From Camelus bactrianus (lineage: Eukaryota; Chordata; Mammalia; Artiodactyla; Camelidae): 64,000 bases of DNA. A program made the position numbers and the translations under genes. Positions 12,292 to 23,899 of this stretch are shown piece by piece (positions within the stretch are counted from its first letter, which is position 1; each line of letters starts with the position of its first letter). The stretch is from NCBI RefSeq assembly GCF_048773025.1, contig NC_133540.1:121152501-121216500 (forward strand), in the 5' to 3' direction. The notes beneath the pieces are model-generated. The model did no database searches. It was not told where the DNA came from and saw nothing but the letters and a program-made list of their open reading frames with translations.

Positions 12292-12335
12292 TGCTCTTAT
12301 GGGGTTATGAGGGTTAGATACATTAACACCTGCCT
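12292..12335 (+). repeat. MIR SINE, 3' segment
   Basis: 'atggggttatgagggttaga' then 'tacattaacacctg' continues the MIR from the break at 11843. Confidence 0.65.
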
Positions 12336-12505
12336 GTGCACTTCCAAAGTGCAACAATTACCTCTTCTTGCTGCAATTGTTTACTTTCTTGTCTGGGGCT
12401 GCTCCTAGACTGCCAGCTCCTCGAAGGCAGGAGCTTTCCACTTTCTTCCATTACATAACGCAGTGCCTGACTTGATACATGTTGAATGGATGAATAAACA
12501 CTCTT
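12336..12505 (+). repeat. L2 LINE 3' end, second segment of the split copy
   Basis: 'agactgccagctcctcgaag' with 'gcaggagc' and the terminal 'tgttgaatggatgaata' are the L2 3' end. It continues the L2 broken at 11704. Confidence 0.75.
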
Positions 12506-14285
12506 GAGATTTGGTTGATGAGCAGAGCACCTGCTTATAAGTAAAGAAGTCGGGTTCAGAGATGATGAAGTGTGCCTAGTCATTTGCACATATCCGTCAG
12601 TCTGACCTCTGTATATTATTAAGAATATTGAAGTTGATAATATCAACACTAATCTGCTACCAACATTTTCCCAGTATAATCTTATTGCTACTTACGCAGT
12701 TATGCTAATTTACCCATCCAAGTATTCCTTTTCCTGGGGGGAAAAGAGATTGTTCAAATAATTTATGAATTTTGTTTCACTAAACTTTGGCTATACATGA
12801 ATGAATGGAGGAGAATATTTTGATAGCTATTCTAATTGCTGTGAATAAAATTTAGGTCCTTACCAAAAGTCAATAAAGGAAACAAAATATGAATGACTTG
12901 TCATGTCAGATAACCTTGTTCCTCAGTAGTCCAGTCACAGCACAACCTTATCTCTTTATCTACATGTTCTCCAGCCATGCCCTGAAATCTCACTGAATTT
13001 GCCAGTTGGTGTTTGCCACCATGATTAGAATGTAACTTTCATCGCATTTCCCCGAACACTTCACATCTGAACGTGCTTGTTTTATAAGCACTCACCATCC
13101 CAACATAGTTAGATTTTCATTGTTTGATACCATTTGTTAACCTCACCCATTCAAAAGATTCTGGGCTTCTCAAAATCTAATGGCATTGAGACTTTGAAGG
13201 TCCCGCTCAGTCTTCCTTTGTCCTCTCCTTTGTCTATCTGTTGACAGGTTGTTAACTAACACCCAAACTTGAGCATCAACTACTTCAGCTGTTTTGACAA
13301 GTGTCATGCAGCATTTTCACTATTCAATTTTGACAGGTTGTCAAACCTACTTTTGAGTTACCCATGCTCAGAACTGTGGCCAGTTTTTTTTTTTTAACCT
13401 TAATCCGAAAAAAGTAGATTCTTGTTTTCCCTGTAACATTTCTAACTTACAGAAAGAATTTTAATTTTACTAATACATTTTAAGACAAAAAATTGAACAT
13501 ATGTTAAAAATGTTAATTTTTTGAAAAATCTTAACTATATCAAGTTAAATTCCTTATCAACAATATAATGCAAAAATGTTATAAAATAATAAAATATTAT
13601 AAAAAGTAAAAACCACACACACGTAAACAAAGAAATGCATTTTTCTCCTTTAATCTGTTTGATTCAGGTATTTGAAAAAAATTAGTTCTTTAGAGTGAAA
13701 TTCAGTCTTCAGCTATGTCTAACTTTTGATTAAAAAGAGCCCTCTAGAAATAGGTTCACTCAGTTACAGTGAAATCATTTTAAAAGTTTCACTCAAACTG
13801 CTAATAGATAACCGAGCAGATTCTTACTCAGCAAGAACCCACTTTGTGTCTAAAGGCAGTACAAAGAGCAGTTAAGGAAAATACTAGGATACAAGGTACA
13901 AGGTGGTGTGGAACTTAACGAACAGATCCCCCAATTAGAGCACATAGTTTAAATACAGAACCTAGAGATATGGAATTTAGGTAAAGACTTTCCAGCATTC
14001 ACTTCCTTAATGATTTAACTTTAAGTTGTTGCAGGGCTCCCAGGTTAAATAAGTTTCTATTCCAAAGCAAATCCCCTCATCACCTCTCCTGCCACGTAGA
14101 GTGTCGTGGATTTCCTGAAGTCCGCAAGTCAGGGGAAATGCAGCTTAGCGATATAATAACTTTGCATTTATAAATGGACTTATCCTGAGGACGAAGTTGC
14201 AAGGCAAATCTGAATTTTGGTGCTGAGAGAATTGCAGTTCATTTGGCAGGACTCCAGCTTATATAAACTTGGCAAGGCTTATAGC
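12506..14285. other. AT-rich unique flank
   Basis: No gene recognised. Very AT-rich at about 13430-13620. A near-palindromic TGACAG/TGTCA motif lies at 13330-13344. Confidence 0.5.
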
Positions 14286-14289
14286 ACTG

Positions 14290-14460
14290 AGTGTTGGAGG
14301 ATGTCAGATGATGAAGGTTTGTGTCCTGGCTGTATCCCATGCTCCTTGTGAAAATTTGAGTAAGTAGCTTACTTTCCATGGGCTTTAGTTTTTTTCATCT
14401 GCAAAATGGGGTAATAAAATCTGACCTGTCCACCTTTCAGAGTTGTAAATACCACGCCAG
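14290..14460 (+). repeat. MIR SINE (sense)
   Basis: 'ttcatctgcaaaatggggta' followed by 'ataaaatctgacctgtccac' is the MIR core. Confidence 0.6.
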
Positions 14461-15027
14461 CTACTGAATATAGAAATCCTACAGGAATGTCAGATTTCAG
14501 CTTTCTGCCCTAAGATGTTTACCTCATTTTTATCTCATTGTGGCATATTAATGGGAGGATCTCAAGGTAGATTGTTTTCCCTGATTATTATAATTATGAG
14601 AGATCAAGAATCGCAAAGCAATTTGGGGGTGTAGTCAGATGATCAAGGCTGTGGGTATTTGCTGCTTGAAACCAAATGAGACAATAAACAATTATATCCA
14701 TCTGAGTAGAGACTGACACAAAGATTAAGCAGGGTCATCCCACTTGGGGGGAAGTGCAGTGAATTGGTTGTGATTACAGCACCAACCTCCTCTCATGCCC
14801 AGGGAGCACTGGGTGCCTCCAAGGAGGCAGTAAACGTAACTGTCTTGATGCACAGTGCCTCATTTTGATATGCATACCTGGAACCACTTGATGATGATAT
14901 TAAAAAGGGGACACAAATTCTGAATTTCTGAAAAGCTCCTAGATGCCGCAGGTGCTGCTGGACTGCAGACCACACTTCGGTTACCTCTGCTACAGGGTAG
15001 TGACTTCTCCAAGTATGGTCTTAGGGT
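14461..15027. other. Unique sequence, nothing recognised
   Basis: Short antisense open frames show no known domain. Confidence 0.45.
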
Positions 15028-15272
15028 GTCTATTAGTCTGCTGGAGCTACCGTAACAAAATTCCATAGACTGCGTGGCTTAGACAACAGGAATTTATTTT
15101 TTCACAGTTCTGGAGACTAGAAGTCCAAGATCAAGGTTAGGGCAGGATTTGGCTTCTGGGGAAGGCTCTCTTCCTGGCTTGCAGACGGTGGCTTTGTCCT
15201 CATCTGGCCTTCCCTCTGAGGGATCGCTCTCTCTCCTCCTTTTTATAAGGCCACCAGTTCTATCTGAAACTG
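15028..15272 (-). mobile_element. MLT1/MST-type LTR (ERVL-MaLR), partial
   Basis: 'attagtctgctggagctacc', 'gtggcttagacaacaggaat' and 'cacagttctggagactagaa' are the reverse complement of the 3' part of a MaLR LTR. It stops at about 15272, where L1 sequence begins. Confidence 0.75.
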
Positions 15273-15455
15273 TGGACTTTAGTTAATAACAGTGTCTTGT
15301 TGGTTCATCTGTAACAAATGTGCCACACTAATGCAAGATGTTAATAACAGGGAAAACTGGGCAGGGGGAGAGGAGGTGTGTGGAAACTGTGTGCTTTTTG
15401 CTCAGTTTTTCTGTAAGCCTAAAGCTGCTTTAAAAAAATAAAAATTTTTAGTTAA
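15273..15455 (+). repeat. Old L1 3' end (L1M-type)
   Basis: 'ccacactaatgcaagatgtt', 'gggaaaactgggcaggggga' and 'ttctgtaagcctaaagctgc' followed by an A-rich tail match the 3' UTR of old mammalian L1. Confidence 0.65.
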
Positions 15456-15559
15456 AAAATAATTAGATCCCAAGACCGTTACCCCAAACTTAGTGAATCT
15501 TGGAGGCTGAAGCATAAGTGCTTTCAAATCAGCCCTTGGTGATTCTTGTGTGATCTGTG

Positions 15560-15825
15560 GTTTCAGAGCCATCAGGTAGCAACTGAAAGCTCTAGTTCTG
15601 TGACCAGATAAATGTGGGTTCAAACCTCAGCTGTACCTCTTCACAGCCTGCTGATCTTGGGCTACTTTCCCTCTACTCAGCGTCTCTGACTCTTAGTCTC
15701 ATTTTAAAGTCAGGATAAGAACACCTCTGTAAAGGGGTTCTTCTGAGTATTAAGTGATACGCTGACGCAGGGTTTTTAACCCAGAGCATGCGTAGTAAGT
15801 GCTCAATAAATACTAAATACTAGAA
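15560..15825 (+). repeat. MIR SINE (sense)
   Basis: 'aatgtgggttcaaacctcag', 'tgatcttgggctactttccc' and 'agtaagtgctcaataaatac' span nearly the whole MIR. Confidence 0.8.
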
Positions 15826-15994
15826 TTTTCTTTTATTGATGTTGCTTAAGTTCTGGTGAGCAAGGGAGGGTTGTGCTGAAATGGGAGGGGCTTTCAGCAA
15901 GGAAAAGACAATAAAAGTAATAGGCAATAAAAGATCAAGCCAATGAAAAAACTAATCCTGCTTCAACATTCCAGGGTTTATATATAGCTTCTCT

Positions 15995-16145
15995 TTCGTT
16001 ACCTGACTTGATCCTGACAGTGACCTTGCAAAGCAGAAATTCCTCTCTGAACAGATGAGGCATGGATGCTTAGAAACAATCAGCAGATTTCGGGAAGGAC
16101 ACAGAGCTGGGAAATGTCAGAGCTCAGAGTCTCTAAATCCTAGTC
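15995..16145 (-). repeat. MIR SINE (antisense)
   Basis: 'ttgatcctgacagtgacctt', 'ctgaacagatgaggcatgga' and 'gacacagagctgggaaatgt' follow antisense MIR. A sense MIR follows directly, in head-to-head order. Confidence 0.65.
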
Positions 16146-16154
16146 CAGGGTGAT

Positions 16155-16370
16155 AGTTCAGTGTAGTAATTAAGTTTAAGGGCTCTTGAGTCAGACTGGT
16201 GGGTCCCCATCTCAGAAATACTGATTACTGTTGGTGAAAAGTTGGCAAACCAGTTCAACCCCCTGAGTTGTTATATCTTCACTAGTTAAATATGGATGAC
16301 AACAGTGCTTATCTCTTAGTGTTTTGTAAAGATTAAATAATGTTCATAAAATCTGGGATTAAAGGCTAGC
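16155..16370 (+). repeat. MIR SINE (sense)
   Basis: 'tcagtgtagtaattaagttt', 'cttgagtcagactggtgggt' and 'tttgtaaagattaaataatg' follow the MIR order. Confidence 0.65.
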
Positions 16371-17089
16371 ATATGGCGAGTTTACTATGTCTCCATCCAT
16401 TTTTTAAGATTTCCTTGAGGGGACAGTATGCATTCATGTTACCCAGAGAGTAATAGAGGTTTAGTCATAGAAGATGTAGGAACTCCCGTGCTTATGTCTT
16501 GGGGGACTGAAGCGGTGGAGGGGAGCTGGGATTGCTGCAGCTTTTAAGGAGGGGCAGTGGGCTGGCACAATGTGCTGTGGCATTTGAATCTCTTCTGTAT
16601 AACCATTTGGGACATACGAAGTGCCAATAATATAGTATAAGCAAGGCAGAGTCACTGTGGCCCTTCAGTCCCAATTATCAGAAATGACAGTAAAGGTGGC
16701 AGCAAAAAGATGATTTTCCCCGTGATATTTGGCAATGACTGAGGATCCACATAAAGAGGTTCTTTCAGCATAACGAAATTCATTTCATAATAGTCACGAT
16801 CCCAAGATTGTAAGTATTTTAGAAACAATTTATCACAAAGTTGTTCTTGAGCAGTGTTTACCCGATTTTCTTGCTGTCTTTACTAGCCCAGGGACAAACA
16901 CCTAGCAGGATCAAAATAGACAGATACTCATTGGATAAAACCTTGAGAAGTGGGTTGGCCCAACAAAATAGTCTGTGTATTTTGCAGATGGAAGAGGAGT
17001 TGTATATTATTTCCCACACTGTGAAGGAACGTTGGGCAGACCTGATGCCTTTTCTTCTTTGAGTTCATCATGATAAAATAAGATGATGA
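16371..17089. other. Unique sequence, nothing recognised
   Basis: No gene or named repeat. Confidence 0.45.
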
Positions 17090-17345
17090 TGATGACAGCA
17101 GACTATCAGGGTAGTATAATGGTAGCTCCCACTGAGCTGTCCCTATATGCCAGGAACCTTGCTGGATGAAGCGTATGTTGCTTCATTTAATCTTTCCAAC
17201 AGTTAATTGAAGTAGACACCTTTATTGTCTACCTTTCGGAGATGAGAAAGGGAGGTTAAGTTACTAGCCCTTGGACATACAACTAGTAACAGTTGGAAGT
17301 GGGATTCTGACCCAGTCTGCTGGACCCGAGTCCACACAGCTTTAG
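17090..17345 (-). repeat. MIR SINE (antisense)
   Basis: 'gagatgagaaagggaggtta', 'agttactagcccttggacat' and 'ctgacccagtctgctggacc' are antisense MIR. Confidence 0.75.
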
Positions 17346-17454
17346 AAGTTATGTGATAGAAAATGATAGAATTTAGAGCTGGACAGGTGTTAGTGATCAT
17401 CTACAGAGTAAAAGTTATGAGAATGGTTTCTGGAAGGAGTTGCTGCAGAATTAC

Positions 17455-17635
17455 AGATTCCTGTGTGCCAGGCACTGCCCTAAGCCCTTGACATCTATCA
17501 ATTCCCTTAAATCCTCCTCACAACAAACTAATAAAATAGGTAACATTATTATCCCGTTGTTACAACTGATGTAAATAATTTGCACCAGATCGCAGAATTA
17601 TAAGTAGTAAACTAGGATTTTAACCCAGGTGATGA
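17455..17635 (-). repeat. MIR SINE (antisense)
   Basis: 'gtgccaggcactgccctaag', 'aaatcctcctcacaacaaac' and 'gattttaacccaggt' are antisense MIR. It lies in the same orientation as the copy 110 bases upstream. Confidence 0.75.
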
Positions 17636-17639
17636 TGGT

Positions 17640-18469
17640 ATTCATCTTAACCATGAACTGAAAGGAAAGTAAGAGGCATCACAAGAGATCAAGTGAGTCA
17701 CTCGTGGGATTCGGATTGGGAAGAAGAGCAAGGAAGTGTCAGCTGAGCCGTTCTTGGAGTAAGGGGCAAGGTTTCAGCTGGTGGAAGTGTCTAAGCGTGG
17801 GGGTGGGGCGGCAGGACAGGAAGAATGGATAGTTTTGCAAACACTTGGAAAAGGATTCCATCCAAATCATGGCCAATTGAGCAGCTGAGAGTGGGAGGGA
17901 ATTTTATTTCGGTTAAAATAGAGAACTGGTCAACTTGACCGTATTTCTCAAAGTATGCTTCGGACACTTGACTCTTGGGGACAGAGAAATCAGCATTTTA
18001 ATTTTGGTTTTCTCAGGTAGTAACCATGGCTACAAGTGGTTTATTGATTTGTGTTTATCTTTCTAAATGCTCCAGGCTTTGGTTTTGTTAAGAGGGCAAA
18101 TGACACTGCGTGATGAATGCCCACGGGGGCGGTGAGCGCTGGCTTCCTGTGGAGCTGCCAGGGAGCCCTCAGATAAAACTTTCCCCATGGATGCCTGTCT
18201 GAAATGCCTCCCAGACTCCTCCATTCTCTGTCTCCAAGTGGCATCCTCATTTCAGCCTTGCCCCGCACACCTTGGTGTCAATAGCCAGCCTTTCCCGACA
18301 CCTAGCCAAGTCCCAAGACTGGCTCTGGCTTCAGTTGGGAAAGTTTCCTGTCTAGGAGTTCAGGACTTCCTGGCGCTCTGCCCGGTTCTGGAGAAGGGCA
18401 TCTCCTTGCACTTGCCTTCTGGTGTCCTTCGAACTCAGCCTAACTTCGTGCAGCAACGTCGCGAGTCTA
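17640..18469. other. Upstream flank of the CpG island
   Basis: GC content rises towards the island. An open frame starting at 18187 runs into the island but has no recognisable protein features and is not called. Confidence 0.45.
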
Positions 18470-19120
18470 GCCTTCCGAGTCTGAGGTGCTGGGGGACCCA
18501 GCCGCGCGTTCGGTGCGAAGGCGCGGTGCCCTCGAGCCCCTCCGCACAGCCCGGCGCTGCGCGCAGCAAGACGGGGTCTGCGAGGCGCAGCTCACAGCCC
18601 GCTGGCAACTCTCGAGTCGCCTCCGGTCTCTTTAGGGTCTGGCTGCTCGGTCGCCAGAGCCCCCGCGCCAGCCCCCCAGCCGGTGACTCGGCAGCAGGTG
18701 GCAGGGGCGACGTGAGGGCGGGAGAGGGGAGGGGGCGCCTACTCCGGCTCCAGGCTCCCCGCTCCCTCTCGCAGCCCGCCCGCGCGCCCCCGCCGCCCAG
18801 CGCCGCCCAGCGCCCCCGGCGCCCCCCGCCGGCCTCCGCCCGCACCTGCAGCCCGCTCCGCGCGCCTGGCCCGCCGCCACCGCCGCCGCGGCCGACTCTC
18901 TCGCTCCCAGCGCGGCGGACGCCCCGGGCCGAGCGGCGAGCGCGCTCCTGTGCCAGACCCATCGCCAGACGCCCCTGGGCCGGTTGACCCTCGAGTACCT
19001 CTCCTGCACCCTGCGTCCCCAAAGATGAATGTGAGGAGGGTGGAAAGCATCTCGGCTCAGCTGGAGGAGGCGAGCTCCACAGGCGGTAGGATGCGATAAG
19101 CATTGGAGCGGGCGCCCCGC
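18470..19120 (+). promoter_or_regulatory. KCNIP4: CpG island and promoter of the KCNIP4 long isoform
   Basis: This is the only strongly GC- and CpG-rich block in an otherwise AT-rich window. It is densest from about 18510 to 18965, with several GC-box-like CCGCCC and GGGCG stretches and no convincing TATA box. It runs directly into the exon 1 ATG at 19025, so the 5' UTR and transcription start are most likely inside it, probably in the 300 bases before the ATG. The exact start cannot be read from sequence. The run of C-tracts at 18775-18835 puts G-tracts on the minus strand, which may form G-quadruplexes. Long open frames on both strands here are explained by low stop-codon density in GC-rich DNA. 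Confidence 0.8.
19025..19085 (+). CDS. KCNIP4: KCNIP4 first coding exon (long N-terminal isoform)
   Basis: The exon reads MNVRRVESISAQ, continues LEEASSTG, and ends with the first base of a split glycine codon. This matches the N-terminus of human KCNIP4 isoform 1 as I remember it. KCNIP4 (KChIP4) is a cytoplasmic, EF-hand calcium-sensor subunit of Kv4 A-type potassium channels in neurons. The EF hands and the rest of the protein lie in later exons outside this window. The ATG has a purine at -3 (context aaagATGa) and sits at the 3' edge of a CpG island. The exon ends GGC-G followed by donor gtagga at 19086. Without splicing the frame reaches a stop within five codons, so splicing is needed. 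KCNIP1, 2 and 3 have different N-termini. The KCNIP4 forms made from other first exons were looked for and not seen here. Confidence 0.9.
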
Positions 19121-21254
19121 TTCCATCCTCTTTCCCTCGCAAGCTGAGATGGGGACCCCTTCCTCGGCTGGCTGGGGACGCTTGTTGCCTTTGTTGCATG
19201 AGAGACCGTCACCTGGGCGGGACTGGGAATGGGAGGTGGCAGCGGCGGGAATGGGGGTGCGAAGGAGAGGGGGTGCATGCGAGGTCCAGGTTGGGGAAGA
19301 AGGGATGTTTGAAGTGTGAGTGAAACTCGCCGGTGGCAGGGTCCCCTGCGATCCTGTGCCTACTTTTGCCTTCTCTGAAAATTTCCCGTGGTTGTTTATG
19401 CATCCTCCAGACGACTTCAGACCACACACTTCCTTCCCCTAACACCTGGGGGTAAATGAGCTGAAATGGTATTGATCCGCTCCCTCCACGTCGCCTGTAT
19501 CCTCCCAAGCATTTCTTCATTAAAACTCTATTTTCGTCCCCTGGTAATATACAGGCGGAATGTTTCCCAGGTCAGGTTCTTCAACAGGACCGTGTACCTT
19601 GTTTTATTGCCAGCTTCAATTTAGTGTCTTCAGAGGATATGGTCCTCAGTGACACTTGGAAATAATTTATACACAGCACAGCCTTGGAAAGGTAGTCTGC
19701 AAGGAGCTTGGCTTTCTGAGAGTATCCTGCATTTTGCGAAAGCAGGGAGAAGACATGTTTTGATCAATTCAGTGGTATCCATAGCGAAATACGGGACAAT
19801 ATCTCCTCCCCTCTCCCTCCACTCCAATAAAGCCTCTTCCGGTTGAATTGGTTTGTTTTCAGGTGGTTTTGATGTGTAGAGTTTTTCAGAGAAGCTGTAA
19901 ATCGAGTGAAGGTGGTTATAGCGAACCTGAGAGTGATGAAGAGCTGGACCTTTCCCCGATTATGTAAGATGCGGGGTCACACATGGCTACAGCATACTTT
20001 GGATTTACGGGATGAAAAACTTGTGCATGAAGGCTGTAAAGTTGCAAGGAAAGAGGCATTTCCACATTCTTCGTGTTTATATCCAGGGAAGTAGAGTGAC
20101 TTGAACAGCTTGAGTCCATCACTCGAATGTATGGACAGTGAGATACAGACAAGTGCTCTTTCTTACCTTCCCTCCAATAGTTCAGGTTATTGTAACTGGG
20201 AGGACTTTAGTCTTATTTGAATGTGAAATTTTAAAGAAAAAGTTATAGGCTGGAAAAAATATGACCATCAAATTTAAAGCCCCAAAGTAGACTTGTAACG
20301 ATGTTTAGTTCAGGTTTCCCTTGTGACAATAGCTGCTGCTCATTGCAAAGCCAAGTACGTCTAGGATCTATCTTATGGGGGACACTCAGAACCTTTAAGA
20401 GATTGAACTTTTCAGAAAGGCAGTTTACATGTAGAGGGCTGAGTAGTTGTTGAGTTCATAGGGTCTCTGTCTTTGTAGTTCCTTTGACTCAGAATAGGGT
20501 AAGGAACGAGCTATTTTTTCCAGTACTGCCACTCAGGCACGAGGCAACAGTAGGCACTCAAAAGACAGGGGGGCTGTAGGAGCTTAAGTCTGGGGAACTG
20601 GGTGGCTTGCATTGTTTGGCCGCTCAGCGATGGTAGCTTTTTGGCTGGGCCTAGTCTTTAATTGGCCAGATGGGGATTGAGTCAGCATGTCTGGTCTATT
20701 CACATATGCCATAGGTGGCCGCAATCTCTACCTGTTGGATAAAATGAGAAAGATGAAAACATGTCTGGGGAGTATGATGTATTAATAAAAAAACTTTTAG
20801 TACCGTCTCTAGAATCAGTGTGTGTTCATTGTTCCTTTGGAGAATAGGAAGATGTTGATTTGTATCCTGGCTCAGGTGAGACCAAGAGGGAAGCGTTTCC
20901 TGGCTTGATTTGATTTGACACCTGTTTCTTGAATTGTATTCACACATTTTTAGAGTTAATTGTTATATATCAAGACTAAAGAAAGAAGATCTTTGGAACA
21001 TCTTTTTCTGTTCTTGGTGTAATTGTTTGGAGGTTTATATTAGAAAACCATTCCCAAAGATGTACTATGTTCTCAGCAAACCTAAGCGTTAGTACTTTGG
21101 TGATTTGTGCTCAGATACAGGGTAGTCCTTACTAATCCTGCGATGAGAAAAGTGTCATTTTTAAAGGTTTCAACTGTAGTCTCGGTTTTGTTTTAAAACA
21201 GCAGCTCCTGACTACTTGTTTACTTTCATGTTAAGTGGGACATTTGCATAACTT
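19121..21254. other. Unique intron sequence after exon 1
   Basis: The proximal intron is free of repeats I can name. Such repeat-poor DNA next to a promoter can hold regulatory elements, but I see no specific site to call. Confidence 0.45.
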
Positions 21255-21306
21255 CTTTTTTAATTGAAGTATTGTTGATTTACAATGTTGTGCTAGTTTC
21301 TGGTGA
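21255..21306 (-). repeat. Short L1 3' end (antisense)
   Basis: 'taattgaagtattgttgatt' and 'tacaatgttgtgctagtttc' are the reverse complement of the artiodactyl-type L1 3' UTR. About 50 bp, truncated. Confidence 0.7.
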
Positions 21307-23304
21307 TGCTTTTCTCTTGAATATATGCCTCTTGGGTGGAAGTTTATAAAATGATTTCATCGGAATCTAAACGAAATTTAACTGGAGGATCCAACTGAGA
21401 GGAATGTATAAAGATGAGAGAGAAACCTAGAATTGGAGAAGTGTGTACGTGTCTCTGTGTTTATTTTATGATGTAACTCTAGAGCCAGAATACTGTGAAA
21501 AAGTTGCTTGAGAGACATAGGAGAAAACTACATTAAAGTGAAAGTAGGGAGGGAAATGCAGGAGAGATGGGAGCAGGGTTGAATTGTGTTGCTGAAACTT
21601 TATAAAACTATATAGCTAAAAAGTTCTCACTTTTCAACAGGTAATGCATTTAATACGCTAACTGATTAACACCACTTCTAAGTCACTATAGTGGACACTC
21701 AGTACTGTGGAGTAGAAAATGGTCATGTTGTTAATGACTGCATACAAGTAGAGAAGTTTTCTTACTGATCATAGTTTGCTCCCCTGCGATAAAATCAAAT
21801 CTCCTGAGACCAGTGGAGAGACAGAGGGAGATGATAACTCAATAGTGTATTTGAAAGGGAATCAGAAATGAGGTCAGAGGGAAAAAAGACTCACAAAATT
21901 ATTCACTATGTCCTTAATATGGGCCATCTAACTTAGGAATGGTGGAAGTTATGTGATGTAACCTACAGAAAAGTGGGGAGGGAAGTGTGTTTCAGGAGTT
22001 ACTGGAGGAGGTCATGGAGAGGACGTGGCCAGCAGGTTGACCCACGAGCTGACCCGGACAATGACAAGCTCTTCACCCCCTCCTCCCCCCTTGGAATGTA
22101 AGTTCTGCCTGCTGTTCCCACCACCCGAGCCACCTTCAAGGGCTCAGCCTTGAAAGAGTAATGCGTTGTTGAGATCATCTGCGTGGTACATGTGACTGAA
22201 CCCAGTTAAGACCTCTCTGTAAACTTTGAAGAATCTGCTGGGTGGGTGTGGAGATCTACTGTCTTGCCATCGCTCAAGACAAGCCTTGTATGTAAGGTCC
22301 TTTGCTTATTCGACCTGCCAGTGACCCATCTGGAGTGGTCCACTTCTTTCTTCCCTCCCTCCTTGCCCTCTGGGTATGGGGCTCAGTTTCAAATTTCACA
22401 TGGGAAGCTCCCGAGTTTGAGAACCAATAGTACAGTGAAAAACACTCTTCATTTGTATATCGTTTGATGGATCTATCATGGCTCCCGCTTAAGTTTTGTG
22501 TTTATTGAGGATAAGGCAAACTCAAATTAGTAATTCCACAAGGGCAGTAGTGAAAAGTCTATTTATTCAGAACCCTGGAAAAGCTTTTTATGACACAAGG
22601 CATTTCTGTTTTATTTATGTTGTTAAATGTAAGAAGGTTCTAAGCAAATGATATGGTGAAGTGTTAAAATTCAACAACGCTCCTCCCTTTGCTGAATTTT
22701 TTTTTCTGGCCAATGCTTATGTAAAGTTTCATGAAATAAGGCTACGGATCGTTTGGAAATTAACAAGCCATGCAAGATAAAAAGTGTGTGCAAGATTTCT
22801 ACCGAATTGTAGACCAGATAGCGGTTGAATCTTTTAAAGATATATTTCTGGATTTACAGTACATGGTCTTTCTTACTCTTTTTTTTTTTTTTGGTCCTTT
22901 TATTTGTTTTTCTTGTCATCACTGCTTTTCTAGAACATGGGGATATTATTGCTTTTCAATATTTCATTGCAGAGTGTGCTTGCTTACTTAATAGCCTCTC
23001 TTCTTAGGGACTTTCAAGCAGATTAAAGAGAGAAAGGGAGAGAGAGTGTGTGTGTAAGAGAGAGAGATGGATGGAGGAAAGGAGGGATGGGGGTTTAATT
23101 TGTTCAATGGCCTTTGCCATCCTTAAAAATATTTTAAAGTTATATAACTACATCTGTCACTACAAGTTTATTCACCCTTGGGCATTAAATCACCTACTTC
23201 TTTTTCAAAGCTGTTCATTTGGTTCAAAGTCCTAATAATGGTCTTTTCTCTATTCACATTGTCCTGAACTCGCTGAAGTGCTTCATGCTGTTTATCAACA
23301 CCCC
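21307..23304. other. Unique intron with a purine-rich simple repeat
   Basis: A (GA)n/(GT)n tract lies at about 23025-23090. No exon or named transposon. Confidence 0.45.
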
Positions 23305-23415
23305 TTAGAAGACTAGGAACCCTGAGAGCAGAGCTCACCGCTGTGTCCCCAGCATCTGGCATGAAGCCTGACATGTAATATTTGCTCAATGATAGATATT
23401 TATTGAATGAAATCT
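23305..23415 (+). repeat. L2 LINE 3' end (sense)
   Basis: 'gctgtgtccccagcatctgg' and the terminal 'tttattgaatgaaat' are the L2 3' end. Confidence 0.7.
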
Positions 23416-23899
23416 CCTTCCTTGCATTTTGTGACACTGCATTATTCTGTTTCCTCCTCCTCTCAAGTCTCATTTTCTGACCTTTATTTCTCCCTTTGCC
23501 CATTTTGTGCAACTTTGCACAAAGTTCTGTCTTCCTTCTCTTCTCTCTGTCTACTCTCTCCTTAATCTAACTGTGGTTTTGATGCATCTTACCTGGATGT
23601 GGAGGTCTCCTTAGTCTACAGCTCTGGCCCAGTCCCTTTCCAGAATACCAGATGGACATTTCCATGTCCTCTTGGTCAGACTCATCAGTAAGTTTTACCA
23701 GCACCTCTAAGTCAGTGTGTCAGAAAAGACATGTCCTCCTTGCTAAGAACAATTTACTGTCCAAATTTTGATAATGGTGACATCATTTTTTGATGCATGC
23801 AGTTAAATAATAAAGCAAAAGTGTTTCCTTCTCTATGGTACTTCTCACCTTGCTTAGTTCCTCCCCTTCCACGTGGAATCAGACACCAAGCTTTATTGC

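Noticed and set aside
18187-18987. 266-codon open frame across the CpG island
   Set aside because: GC-rich DNA has few stop codons; the translation is low-complexity Pro/Arg/Ala/Ser, and it is out of frame with the KCNIP4 start.
18435-19429. Antisense open frames of about 254 and 265 codons over the island
   Set aside because: Same cause: stop-poor GC-rich sequence with Gly/Arg/Ala-rich translation and no known domain. An antisense transcript is possible but nothing here shows a coding one.
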